Assembly (NCBI GenBank): GCA_031179305.1
Contig: JAPSHX010000017.1
Coordinates: 1 to 64,000, forward strand
Direction of reading: 5' to 3'
Length of the DNA stretch: 64,000 nucleotides
Source: Paenarthrobacter sp.
GTDB lineage: Bacteria; Actinomycetota; Actinomycetes; Actinomycetales; Micrococcaceae
Of the stretch, positions 31,620-42,455 are shown piece after piece. Made by a program: the position numbers and the translations under genes. Below the pieces are notes generated by a model that saw only the letters and a list, made by a program, of their open reading frames with translations, searched no databases and was not told the DNA's origin. How positions within the stretch are numbered: position 1 is the stretch's first letter; each line of letters starts with the position of its first letter.

Positions 31620-31884
31620 GTACGTAAGTACCCGCGCCCTCGAGGTATTCATGGACAGGGCGCTTCGTCGCCGGGTTGAGCTGACGCCGTCAGGAAATCT
31701 GACATTCCGCTACGACCCGGAATACCAAGCAATCCCTGACGCCACGCCCTTGTCGCTGTCGATGCCGCTGGCCGCCGCTTCACACAAGAAACGCGCGGTC
31801 CTTCCCTTCCTGCAAGGTGAACGCCGCCGAGTCGCGCTACAAAGCGGCGCTCATGACGCGAAAATTCGGCTAAACAGGAACTGA
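31613..31884 (+). pseudogene. Decayed hipA-like toxin gene (N-terminal remnant, frameshifted start)
   Basis: V-STRALEVFMDRALRRRVELTPSGNLTFRYDPEYQAIPDATPLSLSMPLAAASHKKRAVLPFLQG resembles a HipA N-terminus; kinase core absent. Confidence 0.75.
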
Positions 31885-31964
31885 ACCCATCCACCGTGAC
31901 GCCAAACCGTGAAGCAAACCTTTCAGCGTTGACAGCCCCTTGTGACCCGTGCCATATTCAAAAC

Positions 31965-32684
31965 GTGAACCTGTCAGACAGCCGGACAGCCGGACAGCAA
32001 GGACCCCAGAGTGGGCATACGCCGATCTCACGCATTTCCGCTGCTGAAGCGGTCTTTGCGGCACTCAGGCGAGCCATCGAAGGCGGCCAGTTCGATATCG
32101 GAACCAAGCTGAGCTCGGAAGCGACGCTGGCCGGCCAGTACGGCGTCAGCCGCTCCGTCATCAGGGAAGCGTTGAGGTCCTGCAACACCTTGGGCCTCAC
32201 CACTACCAAAACCGGCAAGGGCACATTCGTTGTGGCCAACAAGGTTGCTAATGACCTTACCTTGGGTCAGTACAGTGCACGCGATCTCAACGAGGCACGT
32301 CCGCACATCGAGATCCCCGCAGCGGGCCTCGCCGCCCAACGTAGGACGGACGATGAGTTGGAGCACCTCAAGGAAATCGTCCAAGAGATGCTTACGGAGA
32401 ACGATCCCGAAGCCTGGGTGAACCTCGACGCCAGCTTCCACTCAGCCGTGGCCCGTGCCAGCGGAAACCGGGTGTTTGCCAGCGTCGTCTCCGATATACG
32501 TGAAGCCCTGGCCCACCAGTCCGAAACCTTGAACCTCGTGGCAGACCGGCAACACCGCTCTGACGAGGAACACGTCGCCGTACTCAACGCAATCGAAGTC
32601 GGCGACTCCGAAGCCGCAAGCAAAGCGATGGCCGCTCACCTGCAGGCCGTCAGCGTGGCGCTGGACACGATCCTCAGCAAATGA
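31965..32684 (+). CDS. FadR/GntR family regulator (FCD domain)
   Basis: FAALRRAIEGGQFDIGTKLSSEATLAGQYGVSRSVIREALRSCNTLGLTTTKTGKGTFV; GTG start at 31965 inferred, track ORF starts 31896. Confidence 0.88.
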   Translation: MNLSDSRTAGQQGPQSGHTPISRISAAEAVFAALRRAIEGGQFDIGTKLSSEATLAGQYGVSRSVIREALRSCNTLGLTTTKTGKGTFVVANKVANDLTLGQYSARDLNEARPHIEIPAAGLAAQRRTDDELEHLKEIVQEMLTENDPEAWVNLDASFHSAVARASGNRVFASVVSDIREALAHQSETLNLVADRQHRSDEEHVAVLNAIEVGDSEAASKAMAAHLQAVSVALDTILSK

Positions 32685-33769
32685 CACCCCCAAAGGACAC
32701 TGCCACCATGCCCGTCCCCGCAGCGCCGGCCCACAACGCCGCGCCCGAAAACGCCGTGCCCGAAAACGCCGCGCCTGCACACGCAGCGCCCCAACAAGCT
32801 CGACACATCAAAGCACCGAACCACGTCCCGCTCGTAGAGGTAACCCGCGACGGCCTGGTCGAAAGCATCCATTACGGCTCGCTGATCGCGGTCAGCGCAG
32901 ATGGCGGCACCGCAATCCAAGCCGGCGAACCGGACGCCCCCATATACCCACGCTCGAGCCTGAAGCCGCTGCAGGCTGTTGCCCTGCTCAAGGCCGGTTT
33001 GGACATCCCCGAGGACCTCCTCGCGTTGACCGCTGCCAGTCACTCCGGTGCGCAGATGCACCGTGACGGCGCCCAGGAAATCCTCAGGCTGCATCACCTG
33101 ACGGATAAAGCCCTGGGTAATAGCACGGACCTCCCTTACGGCGTCGCTGAGCGTGAAGAGTGGCTCCGCCAAGGCAACGGCCCCACCCAAATTGCACAGA
33201 ATTGCTCCGGCAAGCACGCTTCCATGACCGCCGTCTGCGTCATCAACGACTGGCCTGTGGAGGGGTACTTGCACCCCGAGCACCCGCTGCAGGTCCTGGT
33301 CCGCGACACCATCACGGATCTGACCGGTGAAGAAGCTGCGGCGGTCAGTACTGACGGCTGCGGCACTCCGCTGTTCGCTCACTCCCTTCGTGGCATGGCC
33401 CGCGCTTACGGCCGCCTCGCCGCTGCCGACGAAAGCACCGACGAAGGCAAGGTTGCCCACGCCATGCGCCGCTACCCGCAGATGGTTGCCGGCGAAGGCC
33501 GCGATGTCACCGCCCTCATGCGGGCAATCCCCGGACTCCTCGCGAAGGACGGCTTCGAGGGACTCCAGCTTGTCGGACTCCCGAACGGCACCGGCATGGC
33601 GGTGAAGATTTCCGACGGCGGCGATCGCGCCCGCATGCCCGTCACGGTTGAGGTTCTCCGCCAGTTGGGCGTCGACGGCGGCAGTTTGGACACGCTTCAG
33701 AGCCCACCTGTGCTGGGCGGCGGCCTTCCGGTCGGCGAGATCCGCGCAACCAAAATTTTCAGCAACTAA
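32681..33769 (+). CDS. Asparaginase family protein (thermolabile L-asparaginase type)
   Basis: VPLVEVTRDGLVESIHYGSLIAV, YPRSSLKPLQAVALL, NCSGKHASMTAVCV, STDGCGTPLFAHSL. Confidence 0.9.
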   Translation: MTPPKDTATMPVPAAPAHNAAPENAVPENAAPAHAAPQQARHIKAPNHVPLVEVTRDGLVESIHYGSLIAVSADGGTAIQAGEPDAPIYPRSSLKPLQAVALLKAGLDIPEDLLALTAASHSGAQMHRDGAQEILRLHHLTDKALGNSTDLPYGVAEREEWLRQGNGPTQIAQNCSGKHASMTAVCVINDWPVEGYLHPEHPLQVLVRDTITDLTGEEAAAVSTDGCGTPLFAHSLRGMARAYGRLAAADESTDEGKVAHAMRRYPQMVAGEGRDVTALMRAIPGLLAKDGFEGLQLVGLPNGTGMAVKISDGGDRARMPVTVEVLRQLGVDGGSLDTLQSPPVLGGGLPVGEIRATKIFSN

Positions 33770-33782
33770 ACCAAGGACAGCT

Positions 33783-35216
33783 ATGACCACCGTCGATCAG
33801 GCGATCCCCCTCCGTTCCGAACACGACCTTCTGGGCGACCGTAATGTACCCGCAGATGCCTACTGGGGCGTTCACACCCTCCGCGCAATAGAGAACTTCC
33901 CCATCACAGGGCAGCCCCTCTCTACCAATAAGCACCTCGTCAGGGGCCTGGCTGCAGTGAAGCAGGCCGCGGCCCGCACTAACCACGAGCTTGGCCTCCT
34001 GGACGCCGAAAAGGCGGGTGCCATCGAGCAGGCTTGCCAGGACATCATGGACGGCATGCTCCAGGATCAGTTCATGGTGGACGTCATCCAGGGCGGCGCG
34101 GGAACCAGTTCCAACATGAACGCCAACGAGGTCATCGCCAACCGTGCGCTGGAGATCCTGGGTCACCCTAAGGGCGACTACTCCAAGCTGCACCCGAACG
34201 ACCACGTGAACCTGAGCCAGTCCACCAACGACGTCTACCCGACCGCGGTGAACCTCGCCACGATCTTCTCCGTGAAAGAGCTCCTGGAAGCCCTCGAGGA
34301 ACTCGAGCTGGCCTTCGCCGAGAAGGGCCGGGAGTTCCGGACTGTGGTGAAGATGGGACGCACGCAGCTCCAGGATGCCGTTCCCATGACCCTCGGCCAG
34401 GAGTTCGGCGGTTACGCCGTGACAATCGGTGAGGACCGGGCGCGCTTGGACGAGTCCCACATGCTGATCCACGAGATCAACCTTGGAGCCACGGCAATCG
34501 GCACAGGTTTGAACGCTCCGGCCGGCTATGCTGAGGCCGCTTGCCGCCATCTGGCCGAAATCACAGGCCTTCCCCTTCTGACCGCTGCTGACCTCATTGA
34601 GGCCACGCAGGACGTAGGAGCCTTCGTTCACTTGTCCGGCGTGCTGAAGCGCGTGGCAGTGAAGCTCTCCAAGATTTGTAACGACCTCCGCTTGCTGTCC
34701 TCCGGGCCGCGGGCGGGTTTGGGCGAGATCAACCTTCCGGCCGTACAGTCCGGTTCGTCGATCATGCCTGGCAAGATCAATCCGGTGATCCCGGAGGTGG
34801 TCAGCCAAGTGGCGTACGAGGTCATCGGCAACGATGTCACCGTCACCATGGCTGCGGAGGCAGGTCAGCTTCAGCTGAATGCTTTCGAGCCGATCATTGT
34901 GCACAGCCTGCACAAGAGCATCTCCCACCTGGAGGCAGCGTGCCGCACCCTGACAGCACGCTGCGTCCGGGGGATCACAGCTAACACCGAACGGCTACGG
35001 CTTACCGTTGAGCAGTCGATCGGTCTTGTCACTGCATTGAACCCCCATATCGGTTACGCCTCCGCCACCGCTATTGCCCAGGAGGCGCTGGTAACGGGTA
35101 AGGGCGTTGCGGAACTCGTGTTGGAGCACGGTCTCCTGACCGCCACCCAGCTCGAGGAACTGCTCAGCCCGGAACGTCTGGCAAACCTGAGCAAGCAGGC
35201 CGAACCCGGCCTCTAA
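33783..35216 (+). CDS. aspA: Aspartate ammonia-lyase
   Basis: Fumarase/aspartase signature [56 protein letters not shown]-like N-terminus. Confidence 0.95.
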   Translation: [477 protein letters not shown]

Positions 35217-35365
35217 GCCCTGCCTGGCAGCCAGCCATCTGAACTGGGCTGCCAACAGCACGTCCCGCCCATGAGGCATACCCCCACGAGGCTTTGTTCT
35301 GCGTGCCCGGATCCCCGACCGGACGTGCCCAGGACACCTCCAACAGGACACCCCTAAGGATTCCA

Positions 35366-36874
35366 ATGACCAATCCCATCACGGACCACACGGTCCCGGC
35401 CCAAGCGCACGCCAGCGAGAAAGCCCTCCACAAAGAGGACTCCGGGTACCACAAGGATCTCAAGCCCCGCCAGATCCAGATGATCGCGATCGGCGGCGCA
35501 ATCGGCACCGGCCTGTTTCTGGGCGCCGGCGGCCGGCTCAACGCTGCCGGCCCGTCGCTCGTTATCGCCTACGCGGTTTGTGGCTTCTTCGCTTTCCTGA
35601 TCCTCCGCGCACTCGGTGAACTCGTTCTCCACCGCCCGTCGTCGGGATCCTTCGTCTCCTATGCCCGTGAGTTCTACGGCGAAAAGGCGGCCTTCGTCTC
35701 CGGCTGGTTCTACTGGATCAACTGGGCCACCACCACCATCGTGGACATCACCGCAGCGGCGCTCTACATGGAGTTCTTCGGCAAATACGTCGCCTGGATA
35801 GGTGCCGTTCCGCAGTGGGCGTGGGCGCTCATTGCACTGGTTGTAGTGCTCTGCCTCAACCTGGTCTCTGTGAAGGTCTTCGGTGAAATGGAGTTCTGGT
35901 TCGCGCTGATCAAGGTGGCAGCACTGGTGGCCTTCCTCCTGGTGGGCACCTACTTCGTCATCTTCGGCACTCCGGTGGATGGCCAGGAAGTCGGCTTCAG
36001 CCTCATCGCAGACAACGGCGGAGTCTTCCCCAACGGGGTCCTGCCCATGATCATCCTCATGCAGGGTGTGCTGTTCGCCTACGCGTCGATTGAGCTGGTG
36101 GGTACCGCCGCCGGTGAAACTGCAAACCCCGAGAAGATCATGCCCAAGGCCATCAACTCCGTGGTCATCCGCATCGCCCTCTTCTACGTTGGCTCCGTGA
36201 TTCTGCTGGCTCTCCTGCTTCCGTACACCTCTTACGAGAAGGGCGTCAGCCCGTTCGTGACATTCTTCGGTTCCATCGGCGTGGAGGGCGTGGACGTCAT
36301 CATGAACCTCGTTGTGCTCACCGCAGCACTGTCTTCGTTGAACGCAGGGCTCTACTCCACAGGCCGCATCCTCCGCTCCATGTCGGTGGCCGGTTCTGCC
36401 CCGAAGTTCGCCCAGCGCATGAACAAGGCCGGCGTCCCTTACGGTGGCATTGCGATCACCGCCGGCGTTTCCCTGCTGGGTGTCCCGCTGAACTACCTCG
36501 TTCCGTCCGACGCTTTCGAGATCGTCCTGAATGTCGCTTCCGTGGGCATCATCGTCACTTGGGCCACCATCGTCCTGTGCCAGATGCAGCTCAAGCGCTG
36601 GGCCGACAAGGGATGGCTGAAGCGCCCGTCCTTCCGGATGTTCGGCGCCCCCTACACGGGATGGTTGTCCTTGATCTTCCTGGCGGCCGTGCTGATCATG
36701 GTGTTCATCGAGTCCCCGTTGACCATGCTGGTCACCGCGATTGCCTGCGGACTCATGGTCTGGGGATGGTTCCTGTGCCGCAAGCAAATCCACGAGCTAG
36801 CCGCCACCCGAGACGGCTACACCGGCAGCGAGCCGGTGCTGGCCAACCGTCCGCTCCCCGGCGGCGACAAGTAA
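35366..36874 (+). CDS. ansP: Amino acid permease, likely L-asparagine permease
   Basis: [27 protein letters not shown]; downstream of asparaginase and aspA. Confidence 0.85.
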   Translation: MTNPITDHTVPAQAHASEKALHKEDSGYHKDLKPRQIQMIAIGGAIGTGLFLGAGGRLNAAGPSLVIAYAVCGFFAFLILRALGELVLHRPSSGSFVSYAREFYGEKAAFVSGWFYWINWATTTIVDITAAALYMEFFGKYVAWIGAVPQWAWALIALVVVLCLNLVSVKVFGEMEFWFALIKVAALVAFLLVGTYFVIFGTPVDGQEVGFSLIADNGGVFPNGVLPMIILMQGVLFAYASIELVGTAAGETANPEKIMPKAINSVVIRIALFYVGSVILLALLLPYTSYEKGVSPFVTFFGSIGVEGVDVIMNLVVLTAALSSLNAGLYSTGRILRSMSVAGSAPKFAQRMNKAGVPYGGIAITAGVSLLGVPLNYLVPSDAFEIVLNVASVGIIVTWATIVLCQMQLKRWADKGWLKRPSFRMFGAPYTGWLSLIFLAAVLIMVFIESPLTMLVTAIACGLMVWGWFLCRKQIHELAATRDGYTGSEPVLANRPLPGGDK

Positions 36875-36898
36875 GCGATAAGTAACAACCGCTAAATC

Positions 36899-36951
36899 AC
36901 GACGGCGGCACCCGGGTTCCGTAACGATCGGAACCCGGGTGCCGCCGTCGT
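36899..36951. terminator. Very strong hairpin, 22-bp perfect stem
   Basis: acgacggcggcacccgggttcc - gtaacgatc - ggaacccgggtgccgccgtcgt. Confidence 0.85.
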
Positions 36952-36962
36952 CGGTTAACGCC

Positions 36963-37028
36963 CCCAAGTAGGTCGCAGTTGAGGTCGTTTTGAGGGCTGA
37001 GAACGACCTGATCTGCGACTCAGTTGGG
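36963..37028. repeat. Intergenic palindromic element, family A copy 2
   Basis: cccaagtaggtcgcagttgaggtcgttttgaggg...ctgcgactcagttggg aligns with the reverse complement of 10207..10274. Confidence 0.85.
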
Positions 37029-37079
37029 TGAGGACGCGGCGGAGACAGACATCCGATCATTCGTGGCTACTATTGGTCC

Positions 37080-37751
37080 ATGGCTGTCACAGATGAGGCG
37101 ATCAGCAAGATCAAAGACATGCTGATCCGCGGCGAACTCAAGGCCGGCGATCGACTTCCGCCGGAAAAGGAACTGAGCGAACGGCTCGGTCTTTCCAGAA
37201 GTTCGTTGCGTGAGGCCGTGAAAGCCCTCGAACTGATCCGCGTGCTGGACGTCCGCCGTGGTGATGGCACCTACGTGACCAGCCTCGACGCGAAGCTCCT
37301 CAACGAAGCCGTCGCCTTTGTGGTGGACCTGCACCAGGACCGGTCCATCCTGGAACTCTTTGAGGTTCGACGAATCCTGGAGCCGGCCACCGCACACTTG
37401 GCGGCGGGCAAAATCACGCCGGACGAGCTCTTGGCCCTGCGGAGCACCATGGACGGCATCGACGAGAACACTGACGTCGAGGAGCTCGTGGCCCATGACC
37501 TGGAATTCCACAGAATCATCGCCGAAGCCGCCGGAAATGACTACCTCGGGAGCCTCTTGGAAGCCCTGTCCAGCAGCACCGTGCGGGCGCGTATATGGCG
37601 TGGCCTGACGCAGGAGAAGGCCGTGGCGCACACCTTGGCTGAACACCGCGCGATCGCGGACGCACTGGAACGGGGCGACGCCGAACTTGTGCGGGCCCTC
37701 GTCACCGTGCACATCAGCGGCGTGGAGAACTGGCTGCGGCTGGCGCTCTAA
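37080..37751 (+). CDS. FadR/GntR family regulator, likely of the fucose cluster
   Basis: IKDMLIRGELKAGDRLPPEKELSERLGLSRSSLREAVKALELIRVLDVRRGDGTYVTS. Confidence 0.88.
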   Translation: MAVTDEAISKIKDMLIRGELKAGDRLPPEKELSERLGLSRSSLREAVKALELIRVLDVRRGDGTYVTSLDAKLLNEAVAFVVDLHQDRSILELFEVRRILEPATAHLAAGKITPDELLALRSTMDGIDENTDVEELVAHDLEFHRIIAEAAGNDYLGSLLEALSSSTVRARIWRGLTQEKAVAHTLAEHRAIADALERGDAELVRALVTVHISGVENWLRLAL

Positions 37752-38617
37752 ATGTCGGTCAGAGGGGCAACTGCCAAGCCATACGTCCGGATGGCGGTCT
37801 CCTCAAGCACCAAGTCCTGGTCCGAGGGGTCCAAGGAAGACACCAGCTCCAGCAGGACATCGAGTGTCCGGCCGTAGGGTGCCCCGAGCGTACTGACCGG
37901 CCAGTCGCCGCCGATCATCAAACGCTCCGGCCCGAAAGCCTCCAACGCTGAATCAAACAGGGGTCGCAATGCATCCGCCGTGTAGTCAACGCCACGCAAA
38001 TGCAGTCCGGAGAGCTTCGCAACGGAGTTAGGCTCCCGCCCGAGCGCCCGAAAGTCAGCGCTCCACGAGTCCATGAGTTCAGGATCAGCCAGCGGCGGCT
38101 TACCCAGGTGATCCAACACAACCGTCAGTTCCGGCATCTCGCGGGCCAGCCGAACCGCGGACCCCAGGTGCCTGGGGAAAGCATCGGGAATGTCCAAGGT
38201 GAGCCCTTCCCTAGCCACTAGCGCCAGGGAATCGCGGACGGCAGGAAGATCCAGAAAGTCATCACGGGGATCATCATGCAGGAGGTGCCGCACACCTTTA
38301 AAGGCGGGCTGAGCTGTGAAGCGGTGCAACTGTTCTGCAGCTTCAGCAGGCGCATCCAAGCTGATCCAACCCACTACTCCGAGCACCCAGGGATTCCGCG
38401 CCGCTACTGCCAACATGCTCTCGGTGTCGGCTACGGTGTCGTCGGCCTGGACCAGCACGGCTCCCCTCACGCCGGCAGCGTCCAACGTCTCGCGCGCCTC
38501 GTCCTCGCCAAAGCTGCGGAAGAGCTCACCGTGTTGCGGTCCGAGCCACGGATAGTGGCGCACACCGCCGGTGACGAAGGAGTCCAAGGTCCACAGGTGC
38601 AGATGCGAATCAATCAC
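37748..38617 (-). CDS. Amidohydrolase, likely L-fuconolactonase; GTG start
   Basis: VIDSHLHLWTLDSF...WLGPQHGELFRSF; IGGDWPVSTLGAPY; cluster context. Confidence 0.85.
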   Translation of the reverse strand: MIDSHLHLWTLDSFVTGGVRHYPWLGPQHGELFRSFGEDEARETLDAAGVRGAVLVQADDTVADTESMLAVAARNPWVLGVVGWISLDAPAEAAEQLHRFTAQPAFKGVRHLLHDDPRDDFLDLPAVRDSLALVAREGLTLDIPDAFPRHLGSAVRLAREMPELTVVLDHLGKPPLADPELMDSWSADFRALGREPNSVAKLSGLHLRGVDYTADALRPLFDSALEAFGPERLMIGGDWPVSTLGAPYGRTLDVLLELVSSLDPSDQDLVLEETAIRTYGLAVAPLTDI

Positions 38618-39558
38618 GTCGGGCGCTCCTCCAACACGTTCCACAGTTCGTCCGGCACGGGCGCTTCCATTCTGGCAGCGTTCGTGGCCACCTGTTCAGG
38701 AGAAGTCGCCCCGGCTGTCACATTCACCACGGCCGGATGCCGCAACGGGAACTGGAGCGCCGCCGTCGGGAGTTCCACGCCGAAGTCCCGGCAGAGGGCC
38801 GCGAGCGCACGCGCGCGCTCCAGCACGTCGCGCGGTGCTTGATCGTAGTTGTAGTGGGCGTCTTCCGGAACGTCGGGTCGGGCCAGGAGGCCCGAGTTGT
38901 AGGCGCCCACACTTACGACGCCGGTGCTTTGCTCCACACAGCGGTCAAGCAGCGGGACGCTGGGCTGCTCAAGCAGGGTGTAGCGGCCGGCCAGCATCAC
39001 GAGGTCGAGATCGGCGGCTTCGACGCATTTCAACGCTGCCTCGGCGGAGTTGATGCCCACGCCGATTGCCCGGACTACTCCCTCAGAGCGCAGCTTCTCG
39101 AGAGCCGGAAGTCCTTGGGAGATTCCGGCCTGAAGATCGTGGACGTCGGGGTCGTGAAGGTAAACGATGTCCACGTGGTCCAAGCCGAGCCGTTCCAAGG
39201 AGTCTTCGATGCTGCGCCGGATGCCTTTTTCGGAGAAGTCCCACACGCGCCGTGACGTCGCTGGGACCTCGAAGCCCTCCGGGTCCTGCCCGCCAACGGA
39301 GTTGGGTTCGAGTAGCCTGCCAACCTTGGTTGAGATGACGAATTCGTTCCGGGGTTTATCACGGAGGACGGCGCCCAATCTTTGCTCGGAGAGGCCCAGA
39401 CCGTAGTGGGGCGCGGTGTCGAAGTAGCGGATGCCCGCGTCCCATGCAGCGAGCACGGTTGCGAGCCCCTCCCCGTCCGGGATCGCCCGGTAGAGATTCC
39501 CGATGCCCGCTCCGCCGAAGCCCAGTTTGCCTAGTTTGCCGGGATCAAGTGAGTTCAT
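38614..39558 (-). CDS. Aldo/keto reductase, likely L-fucose dehydrogenase
   Basis: LGFGGAGIGNLYRAIPDGEGLATVLAAWDAGIRYFDTAPHYGLGLSEQRLGAVL. Confidence 0.85.
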   Translation of the reverse strand: MNSLDPGKLGKLGFGGAGIGNLYRAIPDGEGLATVLAAWDAGIRYFDTAPHYGLGLSEQRLGAVLRDKPRNEFVISTKVGRLLEPNSVGGQDPEGFEVPATSRRVWDFSEKGIRRSIEDSLERLGLDHVDIVYLHDPDVHDLQAGISQGLPALEKLRSEGVVRAIGVGINSAEAALKCVEAADLDLVMLAGRYTLLEQPSVPLLDRCVEQSTGVVSVGAYNSGLLARPDVPEDAHYNYDQAPRDVLERARALAALCRDFGVELPTAALQFPLRHPAVVNVTAGATSPEQVATNAARMEAPVPDELWNVLEERPT

Positions 39559-39869
39559 GGCAGTTCCCATACCTTCTGGATACCCGTATCCTCCCCCGAG
39601 TAATCGTCCTGGACCTCCAAAAGTTCAGCCAATCGGGCTTGCCACGGCACGTTGGCCGGGTGCTTGGCTAGCGCATGCCGCATGGCTTGGTAGTTTTCCA
39701 CGTCCACCACATGGAAAAGATCGAGACCGTTGCGCCAGATTCGCCAGTTCCGGACGCCGGCATCCTTGAGCGCGGCTACCAGCTCAGGGGGAATGTTCGC
39801 GTGCGCGTCGGCGTACTCCTCTTCATTTCCCGGCTTGAGTCTGGTGTGCAGGGCGATGCTCTCAACCAT
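39555..39869 (-). CDS. L-rhamnose/L-fucose mutarotase family protein
   Basis: LHTRLKPGNEEEYADAHANIPPELVAALKDAGVRNWRIWRNGLDLFHVVDVENYQAM. Confidence 0.9.
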   Translation of the reverse strand: MVESIALHTRLKPGNEEEYADAHANIPPELVAALKDAGVRNWRIWRNGLDLFHVVDVENYQAMRHALAKHPANVPWQARLAELLEVQDDYSGEDTGIQKVWELP

Positions 39870-41169
39870 TCACGGCCTCGGGTGTCAGGAACAGCTCCAG
39901 CACCGGAACAGCAACGTTCGGCCGCTGGACAGGCAGCTTGATGGTCAAGGTCCCTGGCGGCTGGCCTCCCTGGGTCATATTCATGGCCTGCTGTCCGGGG
40001 TCTACCTCTTTGAGGAAAACCTCGGACGCGTCGTTCAGCAACTGCGCGTACTCAACTTTTCCGGCGAGGTCCGGGAGGTGCACGTACTCGAATGGCCAAG
40101 CGAACAAGTGAACATAGAGCCTGTCCCTGCGCTGCGTGTACCGGGCGTCCGCGGGTGCCGTGAACAGGGAGGCCCCCGTCCCGTAGATGGCGCGCGAGTG
40201 CAGCTTCATCCACTCGCCGATGCCTTCCAAGGACGTCAAGGCCCGCGGATCGAGGTTTCCCCTGCCTGTGGGGCCGACGTTGAGCAGCAGATTGCCACCC
40301 TTGGATACGCCATCCACGAGCATTCGGATGAGCAGGTCCACGGATTTGTAGTTCAGGTTGTCCCTGTCATAACCCCAACTACCGTTGAGGGTCTGGCAAG
40401 CCTCCCAGGTGACCGGTTCGCCGTCGACCATCATGGGGCCGGCGGGCTGGTACTGCTCGGGAGTGACAAAGTCGCCGGGGATCTCCAACCGGTCATTGAC
40501 CACAATGCCGGGCTGCAGCTCCCGCACCATGGCGAGCAACGCCTCCGAATCCCAGTCCTTCCGGCCCTTGCCACCCCAAAATTCTTGTTCGTGCCCACCT
40601 GTGTAGGAGAAGTCGAAGAACAGGTAGTCGATGGTGCCGTAGTTGCTCAGGAGTTCACGGACCTGGCCGTGCAGGTACTCGCGGTAGCGCGCCATGTCGC
40701 GTCCGGCGTTCAAGCTTTCGACGTCGGCCGTGTTCCGTTGGGGGTGTACGCCGTCCACGGTGAAGTCGGGGTGGTGCCAGTCGATGAGCGAGTGATAGAA
40801 GCCGACCTTCAGTCCCTCGGCCCGGAGTGCTTCCACATAGGGCGCTATCAGGTCTCGGCCGGCGGGCGTGTTGGTGGCCTTGTAATCCGTCAGCGCCGAG
40901 TCCCACAGACAGAAGCCGTCGTGGTGCTTGGTGGTGAGCACCACATACTTCATCCCGGCGCCCCGTGCTGCGCGTGCCCATTCCCGGGGATCATAGAGGT
41001 CCGGGTCGAATCGCTGGAAGTACTTGGAGTACTCCTCCACTGTGATTTCTTCCCTGTTCATCACCCACTCGTGCCGGGCAGGCAGGGCGTAGATGCCCCA
41101 GTGAACGAACATCCCAAAACGTGCCTCTTCAAACCAAGGTGCGTGCTGGATCAACGGGATTCCTTCCAT
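39862..41169 (-). CDS. Alpha-L-fucosidase, GH29
   Basis: [72 protein letters not shown]. Confidence 0.93.
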   Translation of the reverse strand: MEGIPLIQHAPWFEEARFGMFVHWGIYALPARHEWVMNREEITVEEYSKYFQRFDPDLYDPREWARAARGAGMKYVVLTTKHHDGFCLWDSALTDYKATNTPAGRDLIAPYVEALRAEGLKVGFYHSLIDWHHPDFTVDGVHPQRNTADVESLNAGRDMARYREYLHGQVRELLSNYGTIDYLFFDFSYTGGHEQEFWGGKGRKDWDSEALLAMVRELQPGIVVNDRLEIPGDFVTPEQYQPAGPMMVDGEPVTWEACQTLNGSWGYDRDNLNYKSVDLLIRMLVDGVSKGGNLLLNVGPTGRGNLDPRALTSLEGIGEWMKLHSRAIYGTGASLFTAPADARYTQRRDRLYVHLFAWPFEYVHLPDLAGKVEYAQLLNDASEVFLKEVDPGQQAMNMTQGGQPPGTLTIKLPVQRPNVAVPVLELFLTPEAVNG

Positions 41170-42455
41170 ACGGGGCCGTTCGGAAAGCTGTACGCGGCCA
41201 GTGTTTCACGGAGCATTTCGTTTCCTGCGCCAGGATTCGACGGCGGCCAGTATGCGCCGTCGTGGACGTCCACGGGCGTGACGAAGTGTTCATGGAGGTG
41301 GTCCACGAACTCGATGGTCCTGTTCTCCTTGGTCCCGGACACCGCAATGAAATCAAACATGGATAGGTGCTGCACGGCTTCGCACAGACCGACACCACCG
41401 GCATGCGGACAAACCCTTACCCCGAACTTGGCAGCGAGAAGGAGGATGCTGATGTTCTCATTCACACCCGCTACCCGGGCAGCATCAATTTGCAGGACCT
41501 GAAGCGAACCGGCTTGGAGCATCTGCTTGAACACCACCCGGTTCTGGACGTGTTCGCCGGTGGCCACAGGGATGGGAGCCACTCCGCGGGCGATAGCGGC
41601 ATGACCCAGGATGTCGTCCGGGCTGGTGGGTTCCTCAATCCAGGCGATGTCGTAAGGAGCAAGGTGTGCCATCCAGTCGATGGCTTCCTGCACGTCCCAG
41701 CGCTGATTGGCATCTACCGCGATCCTGACGTCGGGTCCAACGGCAGCGCGGGCGGCCCGCACGCGGCGGATGTCGTCCTCCACGGAGGCGCCAACTTTCA
41801 ACTTGATTTGGGCAAATCCGTCGGCCACGGCTTCCTTGGCCAGCCGCGTCAGTTTGTCGTCGCTGTAACCCAACCAGCCCGGCGTCGTGGTGTACGCGGG
41901 GTAACCCTCAGTGCGAAGTGCCTTTTTGCGCGCTTCCCTTCCGGGTTCGGCGTCGCGGAGGATTTCCAGAGCTTCCTCCGGGGTGAGCGCATCCGTGAGG
42001 TAGCGGAAGTCAACGAGTGCTACGAGCTCATCGGGTGTCATGCCGGCGAGCAACTCCCACAGGGGCAGCCCTGCGCGTTTGGCTTTCAAATCCCACAACG
42101 CATTGACCACGGCGCCGATGGCCATGTGCATGACGCCTTTCTCGGGGCCCAGCCATCTGAGTTGGGAATCGTGTGCCAGCAGCTTCCAGGTTGCACCCAT
42201 GTCATCAAGCAGCGAGTCAACGTCAGCGCCAAGGATGTGATCCCTCAGTGCCCCGATCGCCGCCGTCTCCACTTCGTTGCCCCGCCCGATGGTGAACACA
42301 AAGCCGTGGCCCTCCTGTCCGTCCCCGGCATCCGTGCGAATGATCAGGTATGCGGCGGAATAATCGGGGTCCGGGTTCATGGCGTCGGAGCCGTCCAGTT
42401 CCAATGATGTGGGGAAGCGGATATCGAAGGTATCCAGTGCGGTGATGATGCTCAT
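41151..42455 (-). CDS. L-fuconate dehydratase, enolase superfamily
   Basis: [87 protein letters not shown]. Confidence 0.93.
   Translation of the reverse strand: MSIITALDTFDIRFPTSLELDGSDAMNPDPDYSAAYLIIRTDAGDGQEGHGFVFTIGRGNEVETAAIGALRDHILGADVDSLLDDMGATWKLLAHDSQLRWLGPEKGVMHMAIGAVVNALWDLKAKRAGLPLWELLAGMTPDELVALVDFRYLTDALTPEEALEILRDAEPGREARKKALRTEGYPAYTTTPGWLGYSDDKLTRLAKEAVADGFAQIKLKVGASVEDDIRRVRAARAAVGPDVRIAVDANQRWDVQEAIDWMAHLAPYDIAWIEEPTSPDDILGHAAIARGVAPIPVATGEHVQNRVVFKQMLQAGSLQVLQIDAARVAGVNENISILLLAAKFGVRVCPHAGGVGLCEAVQHLSMFDFIAVSGTKENRTIEFVDHLHEHFVTPVDVHDGAYWPPSNPGAGNEMLRETLAAYSFPNGPVWKESR

Noticed and set aside
35354-36793. 479-aa minus-strand ORF rich in His/Asp/Glu
   Set aside because: Antisense shadow of the hydrophobic ansP permease gene.
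36959-37030. Possible tRNA-like structure
   Set aside because: Hairpin lacks a T-loop and acceptor end; it matches the family A palindromic repeat instead.
39730-41502. 590-aa plus-strand ORF over the fucosidase region
   Set aside because: Antisense to well-supported GH29 and fuconate dehydratase genes; no recognisable motifs.
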